From: Nocardiopsis sp. FR4
Lineage (GTDB): Bacteria; Actinomycetota; Actinomycetes; Streptosporangiales; Streptosporangiaceae
Assembly: GCF_009830945.1 (NCBI RefSeq)
Contig: NZ_ML776454.1
Span: 373,240 to 437,239 of the forward strand
Direction of reading: 5' to 3'
Length of the DNA: 64,000 nt
Of this stretch, positions 18,719 to 27,410 are shown one piece after another; within the stretch, counting starts at the first letter, position 1; every line of letters starts with the position of its first letter. Below the pieces are notes generated by a model. That model had not been told where the DNA came from. It did not search any database and saw only the letters and a list, made by a program, of their open reading frames with translations. The position numbers and the translations under genes were made by a program.

Positions 18719-19861
18719 ATGAGCGAGACCCCGACGAACCCACCGTCCCCGGAGGACCCCCAGCAGGACCAGCAGCCGGACAACGGGCGGGAGGCACCGC
18801 AGGAGCGAGGACAGGGGCCGCACCACGGCGGGCAGCCCGGCGAGCCCTCGGGCCCCCAGCCCGGATACGGGCGGCAGCCGTCCGGGGCGCAGTCGCCCCA
18901 CGCCCCGCAGCCCGGCTACGGACAGCAGGAGCAGCACCCCACCGGCGGCCAGCCCGGCTACGGGCAGGCCTCCGGAGCCCAGCCGGGGTACGCCCAGCCC
19001 CCCGGCGCCCACCAGGGCCAACCGCAGGGGCACGGCCAGCCGGGGGGGTACGGCCAGCCGCAGCAGCCCCCGCAGGACCACGGCCAGCAGCAGGGCCAGG
19101 CCCAGCAGTACGGTTACGCGCAGCCGCGGTACGGGCAACCGGGACAGCCGCAGCAGCCCGGTTTCGCGCCTCCGGAGGGTTCCCCCGAGCAGCCCCAGCA
19201 GCCGGGGTACGGACAGCCGGGGGCCTACGGGCGGCAGCCGTCCGGGGCGCAGTCGCCCCACGCCCCGCAGCCCGGCTACGGGCAGGCCTCCGGAGCCCAG
19301 CCGGGGTACGCCCAGCCCCCCGGCGCCCACCAGGGCTACGCCGCGCAGTACGGTCAGCAGGAGCCCTACGGCCAGCCGCAGCCGTACGGTTACGCACAGT
19401 CCCAGCAGCCGCGGTACGGGCAACCGGGACAGCCGCAGCAGCCGTACGGGCAGCAGCCCCCGGCCGCCCCGGGCCAGGCGGGGGCCTACGCCCAGCCCCA
19501 GCAGCAGGGCGACGGCGGCGTGCTGGTGGCCATGCTCGCCCACCTGTCCGGCTTCGTGATCGCCTGCCTGGGATGGGTCCCCCCGCTGGCCATCTACTTC
19601 GCCAAGCGCAACCAGTCGCCGTTCGTGCGCCACCACGCGGCGGAGGCGGCGAACTTCCAGATCACCCTGCTGATTCCGTACCTCTTCTCATGGGTGGTCT
19701 TCATCGGCCTGGGTATCTTCTTTCCGGGAGTGTCCTGGATCGGCTCCCTCCTGATCGCGCTGACGTGGATCGTCGCCATCGTGTTCGGCGTCATGGGGGC
19801 CAGCGGCGCGAACAGGGGGACGTGGTACCGCTACCCCGTGAGCATCCGCCTGCTGAAGTGA
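18719..19861 (+). CDS. DUF4870 membrane protein with long Tyr/Gly/Gln/Pro-rich N-terminus
   Basis: 380 residues. The first about 260 are low-complexity, built from QPGYGQ-like units with few charged residues, and probably disordered and cytoplasmic. The C-terminal 115 residues form a DUF4870 domain with three or four membrane segments (about 265-292, 305-330, 340-362). It contains [21 protein letters not shown] and ends [19 protein letters not shown] upstream of ATG 18719 is the ribosome site. A paralogue follows 47 bases later, so they are probably co-transcribed. The low-complexity part contains a recent internal duplication. Function unknown. Confidence 0.88.
   Translation: MSETPTNPPSPEDPQQDQQPDNGREAPQERGQGPHHGGQPGEPSGPQPGYGRQPSGAQSPHAPQPGYGQQEQHPTGGQPGYGQASGAQPGYAQPPGAHQGQPQGHGQPGGYGQPQQPPQDHGQQQGQAQQYGYAQPRYGQPGQPQQPGFAPPEGSPEQPQQPGYGQPGAYGRQPSGAQSPHAPQPGYGQASGAQPGYAQPPGAHQGYAAQYGQQEPYGQPQPYGYAQSQQPRYGQPGQPQQPYGQQPPAAPGQAGAYAQPQQQGDGGVLVAMLAHLSGFVIACLGWVPPLAIYFAKRNQSPFVRHHAAEAANFQITLLIPYLFSWVVFIGLGIFFPGVSWIGSLLIALTWIVAIVFGVMGASGANRGTWYRYPVSIRLLK
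18866..19336 (+). repeat. Internal direct duplication in the low-complexity coding region
   Basis: Copy 1 spans 18866-19018 and copy 2 spans 19226-19336, offset by exactly 360 bases at their starts. They match base for base over two blocks (56 nt, then about 60 nt) apart from a 42-nt (14-codon) segment present only in copy 1. A shorter repeat of about 35 bases occurs around 19121 and 19409. All offsets keep the reading frame. Confidence 0.9.
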
Positions 19862-19908
19862 TCCGCTCCCGCACCCAGACCGAGCGCTTCCGCACCTAAG
19901 GAACCACG

Positions 19909-20595
19909 ATGTCCCACCCCACCAACCCGCCCGAGGAGCCCTACGGCCATGGTCGGCAGCCCGGACAAGAGGGCTCCGGCGGCTACCCCTCCCAGCCCGG
20001 CCACCAGCAGGGCGGCCATCCCGGCCAGCCCGGGGAGGGCCATCCCGGAGGACCCGGGCAGTACGGCGGCCACCCGGGGCAGCCTGGGGGCGGTTACCCG
20101 GGCCAGGGATACCCGCCGGGCCAGCCCGGTTACCAGGAGCAGACCGGCGGTTACCAGAGCGGGCCCCACCAGCAGGGCCCCTACGGTCAGCCCCAGGGCG
20201 GTTACGGCTACCCGCCGGCAGGGTACGGCCCCTCCTCGGCCACGACCGGCCAGCCCAACGCGAGCGAACGCCAGATGGGCCTGTTCGCCCACCTGGGCGG
20301 CGGCCTGGTGAGCCTCGTCTTCGGAGGGCTCGGCTGGGTCGCCCCCCTGGTCATCTACCTGCTCAAGAAGGACGAGTCGCCGTTCGTCCGGGACCAGGCG
20401 GCGCAGGCCCTGAACTTCCAGCTGCTGATCACCATCGGCATAGTCGTGTCGTGGGTCCTGACCTTCCTGCTCATCGGCTTGGTGACATGGCTCATCGTCG
20501 CGATCGTCGCCGTCGTCTTCGGCATCCTGGGCGGCACGGCGGCCAACCGGGGCGAGTGGTACCGCTACCCGTTCAACGTCAGCTGGATCAAGTAG
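19909..20595 (+). CDS. DUF4870 membrane protein, second paralogue
   Basis: 228 residues. Residues 1-116 are rich in Gly, Pro, Gln and Tyr ([13 protein letters not shown]-like units, more Gly/His than the upstream paralogue). The DUF4870 domain (about 117-228) has segments [20 protein letters not shown], an inner [19 protein letters not shown] and two further helices, ending [24 protein letters not shown] precedes ATG 19909. Shares the C-terminal signature with its neighbour (SPFVR, AxNFQ, NRGxWYRYP), so the pair arose by duplication. A strong terminator follows. Confidence 0.87.
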   Translation: MSHPTNPPEEPYGHGRQPGQEGSGGYPSQPGHQQGGHPGQPGEGHPGGPGQYGGHPGQPGGGYPGQGYPPGQPGYQEQTGGYQSGPHQQGPYGQPQGGYGYPPAGYGPSSATTGQPNASERQMGLFAHLGGGLVSLVFGGLGWVAPLVIYLLKKDESPFVRDQAAQALNFQLLITIGIVVSWVLTFLLIGLVTWLIVAIVAVVFGILGGTAANRGEWYRYPFNVSWIK

Positions 20596-20607
20596 TACCC
20601 GCGCACC

Positions 20608-20642
20608 GCGAGGGGCCCGGACACGGAAGCCGGGCCCCTCGC
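20608..20642. terminator. Terminator between the DUF4870 genes and hemW
   Basis: GCGAGGGGCCCGG and CCGGGCCCCTCGC form a perfect 13-bp stem around a nine-base loop. It lies between converging genes. Confidence 0.75.
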
Positions 20643-20688
20643 CGCGTTCCGAGGCGCGACCGGTGCGGCGCGGCGAGGCGGCGGGGGA

Positions 20689-21921
20689 TCAGGTGAGGTC
20701 GCGCACCACGGCGTCGGCGAGCAGCCGCCCGCGCCGGGTGAGGACGGCGCGGCCCGCCGCGTGGGCTTCGGCGTCCAGCAGCCCCTCGGCCACGGCGCGC
20801 ACGGCCGCGGCGCGACCGTGCGGCTCCAGCAGGTCCAGCGGGCACCCCCGCTCCACCCGCAACTCCAGCAGCACGCGCTCGAAGCGGCGCTCCTCCTCGG
20901 TGAGCACCTCACGGGCCTGGCCGGGGCTGTCCCCGGCGGCCAGGCGCGCGGCGTAGGCGGCCGGGTGCTTGACGTTCCACCAGCGGGTGCCGCCCACGTG
21001 GCTGTGCGCGCCGGGTCCCACACCCCACCAGTGGCCGCCGGTCCAGTAGAGCATGTTGTGCCTGCTGCGCCCCTGGTCGGTGCGCGCCCAGTTGGACACC
21101 TCGTAGGCGGTGTACCCGGCCGCGGAGAGGATGTCGTCGGCCATGAGGTAGCGGTCGGCCATGGTGTCGTCGTCGGGCTCGGTGAGCTCGCCGCGGCGGA
21201 CCCGGGCCGCCAGGCGGGTGCCCTCCTCCACGATGAGCGAGTAGGCCGAGACGTGGTCGGGGCCGGCGCCGACCGCGGCCTCCAGCGAGGCCCGCCAGTC
21301 GTCGTCGCCCTCGCCGGGGGTGCCGTAGATCAGGTCGAGGTTGACGTGCTCGAACCCGGCTCCGCGCGCCCACTCCACGCACTGCTCGGGGCGACCGGGG
21401 GTGTGGCCGCGTTCCAGGACCCGGAGCACGTGCGGGCGGGCGCTCTGCATGCCGAAGGAGACGCGGGTGAACCCCGCCGCGCGCAGCCGCTCCAGGTAGT
21501 CGGGGGTGACCGTCTCGGGGTTGGCCTCGGTGGTCAGCTCGGCGTCCGGGGTCAGCCCGAAGCGGTCCCGGATCGCGGCGACGACGCGGCCCAAATCCTC
21601 GGCGGGCAGCAGGGTGGGCGTGCCTCCGCCGACGAAGACGGTGCTCACCGGCGGGCGCGCGCCGGCCAGGACCCGGTCGGCCAGCTCCACCTCGGCGACG
21701 GCCTGGTCGGCGTAGGTGTCGCGGGAGGCGGTGGCGGTGCCGTCGCGCGAGACGAGCTCCTCGGCCGTGTAGGTGTTGAAGTCGCAGTAGCCGCAGCGGG
21801 TGACGCAGAAGGGCACGTGGACGTAGAACCCGAGGGGGCGGTCGCCGAGTTCGGCCAGGGAGGGCGCGGGCAGTTCCCCGGTGCTCGGTACGGGATCGCC
21901 GTCGAGGGCAACGGAAGGCAT
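20689..21921 (-). CDS. hemW: Radical SAM protein HemW
   Basis: A 410-residue HemN/HemW-type radical SAM protein. HemW is a heme chaperone; older annotations call it coproporphyrinogen III oxidase. The iron-sulfur motif is CVTRCGYCDF (CX3CX2C), followed by VFVGGGTPTLL, TTEANPETV, RVSFGMQSA and NLDLIYGTPGE. It lacks the HemN N-terminal extension, as expected of HemW. ATG 21921 is preceded by a -10-like GACACT six bases upstream, suggesting a leaderless start. Confidence 0.93.
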   Translation of the reverse strand: MPSVALDGDPVPSTGELPAPSLAELGDRPLGFYVHVPFCVTRCGYCDFNTYTAEELVSRDGTATASRDTYADQAVAEVELADRVLAGARPPVSTVFVGGGTPTLLPAEDLGRVVAAIRDRFGLTPDAELTTEANPETVTPDYLERLRAAGFTRVSFGMQSARPHVLRVLERGHTPGRPEQCVEWARGAGFEHVNLDLIYGTPGEGDDDWRASLEAAVGAGPDHVSAYSLIVEEGTRLAARVRRGELTEPDDDTMADRYLMADDILSAAGYTAYEVSNWARTDQGRSRHNMLYWTGGHWWGVGPGAHSHVGGTRWWNVKHPAAYAARLAAGDSPGQAREVLTEEERRFERVLLELRVERGCPLDLLEPHGRAAAVRAVAEGLLDAEAHAAGRAVLTRRGRLLADAVVRDLT

Positions 21922-22085
21922 GGTTCCAGTGTCGCCGACCCGGCGGCGTGCCCCGGACGTGCCCGAACGCGGGAGCGGTGCCCGCCTCCGTCCGGCGCGG
22001 GGCGGGGAGGGGCCCCGGGCGCGTCCCCGGAGGGCGGGGAGCGGGCGCCGGGAGCGCGCGGGGCGCCCCGGCACCCGGGCCGGGC

Positions 22086-23165
22086 TCAGACGCGGGGGCT
22101 GCTCGCGCGGCTCTCGGCGGGGGCGGCCTCGACGGTCTGCGGGGTGAGGGGGTCGGAGTCCCTGGCGGGGGCGATGGCCGTGGAGCCGCGCACGACCAGT
22201 TCGGGGTCGAAGACGTACTCGTTGTGGGAGACGGGGTGCCCGGCGATCTCGTCGCACAGCGCGCGCACGGCGGCCAGCGCCATGGCGTTGACCGGCTGGC
22301 GGACGGTGGTCAGCGGCGGGTCGGTGAAGGCGATGAGCTGGGAGTCGTCGAAGCCGACCACCGAGAAGTCCCGGGGGACGCGCAGGCCGCGCTGGCGGGC
22401 GGCACGGATGGCGCCCAGGGCCATCATGTCCGAGCCGCAGACCATGGCGGTCACGCCGCGGTCGATCAGCCGCATGGCGGCGGCGTGGCCGCCCTCCACG
22501 CCGAACAGGGACAGCTCCACGAGGTCGCCGCCGTCCAGGCCGTGCTGGGCCAGGGTCTGATGGTAGCCCTCCAGCTTGCGGCGGACCGGGACGTAGCGCT
22601 CTGGGCCGCTGGTGAAGCCGATGCGGGTGTGGCCGAGGGCGACGAGGTGGTTGACGGCCAGGCGGCCCGCCTCGCGGTCGTCGCAGGAGATGAACGCGGC
22701 GGGGATGGCGTCGGCGAACCCGTTGACGAGCACGATGGGGAGCCGGCGCGAGACCAGCGCGTGGTAGCGCTCGTGGGAGGCGGTGGTGTCGGCGTGGCGT
22801 CCGGAGACGAAGAGGATGCCCGAGACGTTGCGCTCCAGGAGCAGCTCCACGTACTCGTCCTCGGTTATCCCGCCGGGGGTCTGCGTGCACAGCACGGGCG
22901 TGTACCCGCGCTGGGCGAGGGCTCCCTCCGCGGCCTGGGCGAACATCGGGAAGACCGGGTTCTCCAGCTCGGGGATGACCATGCCGACCAGTCCCGCCGA
23001 GCGCTGCCGCAGCCGGGCGGGGCGTTCGTAGCCGAGTACGTCCAGGGCGGTCAGGACGGCCTTGCGGGTGTCGCTGCCGACGCCCGGCTTGTCGTTGAGC
23101 ACCCGCGAGACGGTGGCCTCGCTGACGCCTGCGTGCCGCGCGATGTCGGCAAGTCGTGGACCCAT
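22086..23165 (-). CDS. LacI-family repressor of the maltose/alpha-glucoside locus
   Basis: A 359-residue LacI/GalR regulator. The HTH and hinge are at 1-60 (RLADIARHAGVSEATVSRVLND), followed by a periplasmic-binding-like sugar domain with GLVGMVIPELENPVF, SGILFVSGRHADT, CGSDMMALGAI and VVGFDDSQL. ATG 23165 is the family start. It is divergent from the GH13 gene, with a palindromic site between them, like MalR-type repressors in streptomycetes. The effector is probably maltose or a related alpha-glucoside. Confidence 0.92.
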   Translation of the reverse strand: MGPRLADIARHAGVSEATVSRVLNDKPGVGSDTRKAVLTALDVLGYERPARLRQRSAGLVGMVIPELENPVFPMFAQAAEGALAQRGYTPVLCTQTPGGITEDEYVELLLERNVSGILFVSGRHADTTASHERYHALVSRRLPIVLVNGFADAIPAAFISCDDREAGRLAVNHLVALGHTRIGFTSGPERYVPVRRKLEGYHQTLAQHGLDGGDLVELSLFGVEGGHAAAMRLIDRGVTAMVCGSDMMALGAIRAARQRGLRVPRDFSVVGFDDSQLIAFTDPPLTTVRQPVNAMALAAVRALCDEIAGHPVSHNEYVFDPELVVRGSTAIAPARDSDPLTPQTVEAAPAESRASSPRV

Positions 23166-23217
23166 GGGCGCAACTCTAGTCGAGATCACCGTCACATGGC
23201 CGAAAGTTGGCGGTAAT

Positions 23218-23227
23218 CTTGCGCAAG
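23218..23227. promoter_or_regulatory. Candidate LacI-family operator (malR-type)
   Basis: CTTGCGCAAG is a perfect palindrome with a central CG, as in LacI-family operators, and extends by one pair to 12 bases. It lies in the 97-base divergent region between the repressor and the GH13 gene. TTGCAG at 23231-23236 may be a further half-site. TTGCAAG and TTGCTAG recur upstream of malE. Confidence 0.65.
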
Positions 23228-23262
23228 AAATTGCAGTAGCCCACAGGGAAGGACCCCCGCTC

Positions 23263-24864
23263 ATGGAGCCTCAGCCGCACTGGTGGCGTGAAGCAGCCAT
23301 CTACCAGATCTACGTGCGCAGCTTCGCCGACTCCAACGGGGACGGGGAGGGCGACCTCGCCGGCATCCGCGAACGCCTGCCCCACCTGGCCGAGCTCGGT
23401 GTGGACGCGATCTGGCTGACCCCGTTCTACGTCTCCCCCCTCGCCGACGGCGGCTACGACGTCGCCGACTACCGCGACGTGGACCCGCGCTTCGGCACCC
23501 TGGAGGACTTCGACGCCCTCCTGGCCAGCGCCCACGACCTGGGTATCCGGGTGATCATCGACGTGGTGCCCAACCACTCCTCCTCCGCCCACGGGTGGTT
23601 CCGCGAGGCCGTGGCCGCCGAACCGGGCGACCCCGCCCGCTCGCGGTACGTCTTCCGGGACGGGCTCGGACCCGACGGGGAGGAGCCGCCGAACAACTGG
23701 AAGTCGATCTTCGGCGGACCGGCCTGGACCCGCCTCAAGCGGCCCGACGGCACTCCCGAGCAGTGGTACCTGCACCTGTTCGACGCCGAGCAGCCCGACT
23801 TCGACTGGACCCACCGGGACGTGCACGACGAGTTCGACGACGTGCTGCGCTTCTGGCTGGACCGGGGCGTGGACGGCTTCCGCATCGACGTCGCGCACGG
23901 CCTGGTCAAGGACCCGGAACTGCCCGACATCGCCGAGGACGCCAGGGCCGACCTGCTCGACGGCAGCACCACGCTGCCCTACTTCGACCAGGACGGCGTG
24001 CACGAGATCTACCGGCGCTGGTCGCGGATCGCCGCCGAGTACCCCGGGGACCGCGCCCTGGTCGCGGAGGCGTGGGTGGAGGACGCCGACCGGGTGGCCC
24101 GCTACCTGCGTCCGGACGAGCTGCACCAGGCGTTCAACTTCGAGTACCTGACCGCCCCCTGGGACGCCGGGCGGCTGCGCCAGGTGATCGACCGCTCCCT
24201 GGCCGCCAACAGCGCGGTGGGCGCGACCACCACCTGGGTACTGTCCAACCACGACGTGACCCGGCACGTGACCCGCTTCGGCGGCGGCGAGCAGGGGCTG
24301 CGCCGGGCGCGCGCGGCGACGCTGCTGATGCTGGGCCTGCCCGGTTCGGTGTACCTGTACCAGGGCGAGGAGCTGGGGCTGCCCGAGGTCACCGACCTGC
24401 CCGAGGAGGCGTTGCAGGACCCGACCTGGGAGCGCTCCGGGCGCACCGAGCGGGGCCGGGACGGCTGCCGGGTTCCGCTGCCCTGGGAGGACGGGGACTC
24501 CCCGTACGGTTTCGGCCCCGAGGGCAGCGTGCCGTGGCTGCCGATGCCCGAGGGGTGGGGCGCCCTGGCGCGTGACGCCCAGCGCGGCGTGGCGGGTTCG
24601 ACCCTGGAGATGTACACCAGGGCGCTGGGCCTGCGCCGGGAGCTGGACGCGCTCGGCGATGGCTCCATGACCTGGCTGGAGGCGCCCGAGGGCGTGCTGT
24701 ACTTCGAGCGCGAGCCGGACGTGCGGGTGGCGGTCAACCTCACCGGCGCGCCGGTGGAGCTCTCCGCCACGGGTGAGGTGCTCGTGGCCAGCGGCCCGGT
24801 CGAGGCCCCGGCCGAGGGCACCCTGGCCCTGCCCGCCGAGACGGCGGTGTGGCTGCGCGGCTGA
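23263..24864 (+). CDS. GH13 alpha-glucosidase (oligo-1,6-glucosidase/maltase type)
   Basis: A 533-residue glycoside hydrolase family 13 enzyme, probably cytoplasmic (no signal peptide). The barrel begins WWREAAIYQIYVRSFADSNG. Catalytic residues by family motif are nucleophile D209 (DGFRIDVAHG), acid/base E269 (LVAEAW) and D331 (SNHDVTRH). EQWYLHLFDAEQPDFDW and VVPNHSS are typical of the exo-acting alpha-glucosidase group. It would cleave imported maltose or malto-oligosaccharides to glucose. The ATG at 23263 follows GGGAAGGA; the frame is open upstream through the promoter but lacks similarity there. Confidence 0.92.
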   Translation: MEPQPHWWREAAIYQIYVRSFADSNGDGEGDLAGIRERLPHLAELGVDAIWLTPFYVSPLADGGYDVADYRDVDPRFGTLEDFDALLASAHDLGIRVIIDVVPNHSSSAHGWFREAVAAEPGDPARSRYVFRDGLGPDGEEPPNNWKSIFGGPAWTRLKRPDGTPEQWYLHLFDAEQPDFDWTHRDVHDEFDDVLRFWLDRGVDGFRIDVAHGLVKDPELPDIAEDARADLLDGSTTLPYFDQDGVHEIYRRWSRIAAEYPGDRALVAEAWVEDADRVARYLRPDELHQAFNFEYLTAPWDAGRLRQVIDRSLAANSAVGATTTWVLSNHDVTRHVTRFGGGEQGLRRARAATLLMLGLPGSVYLYQGEELGLPEVTDLPEEALQDPTWERSGRTERGRDGCRVPLPWEDGDSPYGFGPEGSVPWLPMPEGWGALARDAQRGVAGSTLEMYTRALGLRRELDALGDGSMTWLEAPEGVLYFEREPDVRVAVNLTGAPVELSATGEVLVASGPVEAPAEGTLALPAETAVWLRG

Positions 24865-24969
24865 GGCCGCCGGTGCCACCACGGCCTTCGGTGCGGCCGA
24901 GGCCGTGGGGCCGCCCCGGGTCCCCGGACGCCCTGGGCACCGGGAACCCGGAGGCGGTCCGGGCGGCGT

Positions 24970-25895
24970 CGGGACGCGTACCCGGCGGACTGGGCCCGGA
25001 GGACGCCGGCGCGTTCACGCCGGGCTCGCTGGAGGCCGTCACCTACGAGGGACGCGTGTACGGGGTGCCCTACGCCACCGAGAACCTGGCGCTGCTGCGC
25101 AACACCGACCTGGCCCCGGAGGCCCCCGAGACCTTCGACGAGCTGGTCGATGCGGGGACGGAGCTGGTGCGGGCGGGCCGGGCCGAGCGCGCGCTGAGCC
25201 TGCAGGTGGGACCGGAGGGCGACGCCTACCACATCCACCCCCTGTTCACCTCGGCCGGCGGCTACCTGTTCGGAGCGGACGCGTCGGGGGACCCCGACCC
25301 CGCCGACCTGGGCGTGGCGGCGCCGGAGTCGGTGGCGGCCTTCGAGCGGCTGCGGGGGCTGGGCGAGGCGGGCTCGGGGGTGCTGGGCCGGGAGACGGAC
25401 GCGGCCGGGGCCACCGCGCTCTTCACCGGGGGCGCCGCGCCCTTCTTCGTCACCGGGCCCTGGAACATGGCGTCGGTCAAGCAGGCGGGGGTGCCGTACG
25501 CGATCAGTCCGGTGCCGCCCTTCGCCGACGGCGGCCCGGCCCGTCCGCTGTTGGGCGTGCGGACCTTCTTCGTCTCCTCCGGCGCCTCGGCCCCCGGGCT
25601 GGCCGAGGAGCTCGCGGCCGGATTCGTGGCCCAACCGGAGTTCTCGGTGACCCTCTACGACGCGGATCCGCGCGTTCCGGCGCTGGTGGCGGGCCTGGAA
25701 CAGGTGGCGGAGCAGGATCCGGACCTGGCGGCCTTCCAGCGCGCCGGGCGGGACGGCGTGCCCATGCCCGCCATCCCCGAGATGAACGCGGTGTGGGGCC
25801 CGTTCGGTCAGGCCAGCGCGGACATCATCGGCGACGCGGACCCGGCGGCGGCGCTGGCGGAGGCGGAGGCGCAGATCAGGGCCGGTATCGAGTAG
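24970..25895 (+). pseudogene. 5'-truncated maltose-binding protein paralogue
   Basis: The translation aligns with residues about 115-415 of the intact MalE encoded next door: GVPYATENLALLRNTDLAPEAPETF, HPLFTSAGGYLFGAD, FFVTGPWNM and GPFGQASADIIGD. It lacks the signal peptide, lipobox cysteine and first half of the N-terminal lobe. Similarity starts near 24970, and the 105 bases before it show no recognisable sequence. The remaining frame is open to TAG at 25895 without frameshift. A start such as GTG 24849 would only give a cytoplasmic fragment. It is most likely a deletion remnant of a duplicated malE. Confidence 0.8.
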
Positions 25896-26022
25896 CCGAC
25901 CACGACGCGTTCCACGGTGTCGCCCAACCGGCGTCCGCCCCGGGTGATCAGCCATCGGTCACACCGCGGCTACACAGAGCAGGAAGTCACCCTTCTGTTT
26001 CCGCCGCGTTTCCACATCTTTA

Positions 26023-26068
26023 TGCAAGCGACCTGAAAAGTCTTTCAAAGATTGCAAGTTATTGCTAG
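26023..26068. promoter_or_regulatory. malE control region with repeated TTGCAAG half-sites
   Basis: This AT-rich island contains TGCAAG (26023-26028), CTTTCAAAG (26042-26050), TTGCAAG (26052-26058) and TTGCTAG (26062-26068). The last two are one helical turn apart. The half-site resembles the CTTGCGCAAG palindrome upstream of the GH13 gene, so the same LacI-type repressor probably acts here. Confidence 0.5.
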
Positions 26069-26162
26069 CGTCACATCACCACGCATGCCCCAGCCGGCCC
26101 CGGGGCCACCGACGACACGCATGCGCGACCTCCTCATCACGGCCTCCCGGAAGGAAGACACC

Positions 26163-27410
26163 ATGAGATTCCGCAGCGCACCAGCGGTCACGGGCATCGC
26201 CGCGATCGCACTGATGGCGACCGCCTGCGGCGGTGGCGGCGCCGACGAGGGCGGCGGGACCGCCGCCGAGGGCACCCTCGTCATCTGGTCCGACCCCGAG
26301 CGGGCCGACGCGATCCAGGCCGCGGCCGAGGAGTTCACCGAGGCCAACGGCATCGAGGTCGAGGTGCAGGGCTTGGCCTTCGACGACATCCAGGGCGACC
26401 TGCTCAACGCCCACCAGGCGGGCAACGCCCCGGACGTCTTCATCGGCGCCCACGACTGGACCGGCAACCTGGTGCGCAACGGCGCCGTGCAGCCCGTCGA
26501 GCTGCCCCAGGACCGCGCCGCGGGTGTGGACGAGACCGCCCTGGAGGCGCTCTCCTTCGACGGCCAGCTCTTCGGGGTGCCGTACTCGCAGGAGAACATC
26601 TTCCTCATGCGCAACAGCGAGCTGGTTCCGGAGGCCCCCGAGACCTTCGAGGAACTGGTCGAGGTCGGCACACGACTCAAGGAGGACGGCGAGACCAGCG
26701 AGGTGCTGGCCATGGCCGTGGGCCAGGAGGGTGAGCCCTTCCGCATGAACGCCCTGTTCACCTCCGCGGGCGGCTACCTGTTCGGCCAGGACGACACCGG
26801 CACCTGGGACCCCTCCGACCTGGGCGTGGGCTCCGACGAGTCCATCGCCGCCATGGAGAAGATCGCCGAGTACGGCGAGCAGGGCGAGGGCGTCCTGCGC
26901 CGCTCCATCGACACCGAGAACGACGCCGTGCTCTTCTACGAGCAGGACGCCCCGTTCTTCGTCGCGGGCCCGTGGAACATCGGTGACGCCAACGAGTCGG
27001 GCGTGGAGTACGCGATCAGCCCCATCCCCGGCTTCGAGGACGGCGGTCCGGCCAGGCCCTACATCGGCTACCAGGCCTTCTTCGTCACCGAGGGCAGCGC
27101 CAACAGCGCCCTGGCCCAGGAGTTCGTGACCAACTACGTCACCGACCCCGGGTTCGTCCTCAGCCTCTACGAGGCCGACCCGCGCACCCCGGTCCAGTCC
27201 GAGGCCCTGGAGAGCGTCTCGGCCGACGACCCCAACATCGCCGCCATCGCCGAGGCCGGCGCCGACGGCATGCCGATGCCCTCCATCCCCGAGATGGGCG
27301 AGACCTGGGAGCCGCTGGGCCAGGCCCAGGCCCAGGCCCTGGCGGGCGAGGACGTCCGTGAGGCCATGGAGGCGGCCCACAACACGATCGCCGAACAGAT
27401 CGGCGAGTAG
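26163..27410 (+). CDS. malE: Maltose/alpha-glucoside ABC transporter, binding lipoprotein
   Basis: A 415-residue cluster 1 sugar-binding protein. A lipoprotein signal ends at LMATAC with lipidated C22, followed by a Gly-rich linker. The mature part starts GTLVIWSDPERADAIQAAAE and includes GNAPDVFIGAHDWTGNLV, AISPIPGFEDGG and WEPLGQAQAQAL, typical of MalE. It delivers maltose or malto-oligosaccharides to MalFG. GGAAGGAAG upstream of ATG 26163 is the ribosome site. Its stop codon overlaps the malF start by one base. Confidence 0.93.
   Translation: MRFRSAPAVTGIAAIALMATACGGGGADEGGGTAAEGTLVIWSDPERADAIQAAAEEFTEANGIEVEVQGLAFDDIQGDLLNAHQAGNAPDVFIGAHDWTGNLVRNGAVQPVELPQDRAAGVDETALEALSFDGQLFGVPYSQENIFLMRNSELVPEAPETFEELVEVGTRLKEDGETSEVLAMAVGQEGEPFRMNALFTSAGGYLFGQDDTGTWDPSDLGVGSDESIAAMEKIAEYGEQGEGVLRRSIDTENDAVLFYEQDAPFFVAGPWNIGDANESGVEYAISPIPGFEDGGPARPYIGYQAFFVTEGSANSALAQEFVTNYVTDPGFVLSLYEADPRTPVQSEALESVSADDPNIAAIAEAGADGMPMPSIPEMGETWEPLGQAQAQALAGEDVREAMEAAHNTIAEQIGE

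Noticed and set aside
18840-19480. Repeated GC-rich units considered as a CRISPR array or tandem satellite
   Set aside because: The units keep a reading frame, vary in length and encode QPGYGQ-like repeats of a membrane protein; no regular spacers or cas genes.
24849-25895. Reading the truncated malE copy as a complete gene from GTG 24849
   Set aside because: The first 40 residues are Pro/Arg-rich with no signal peptide or similarity, and the binding protein would stay in the cytoplasm.
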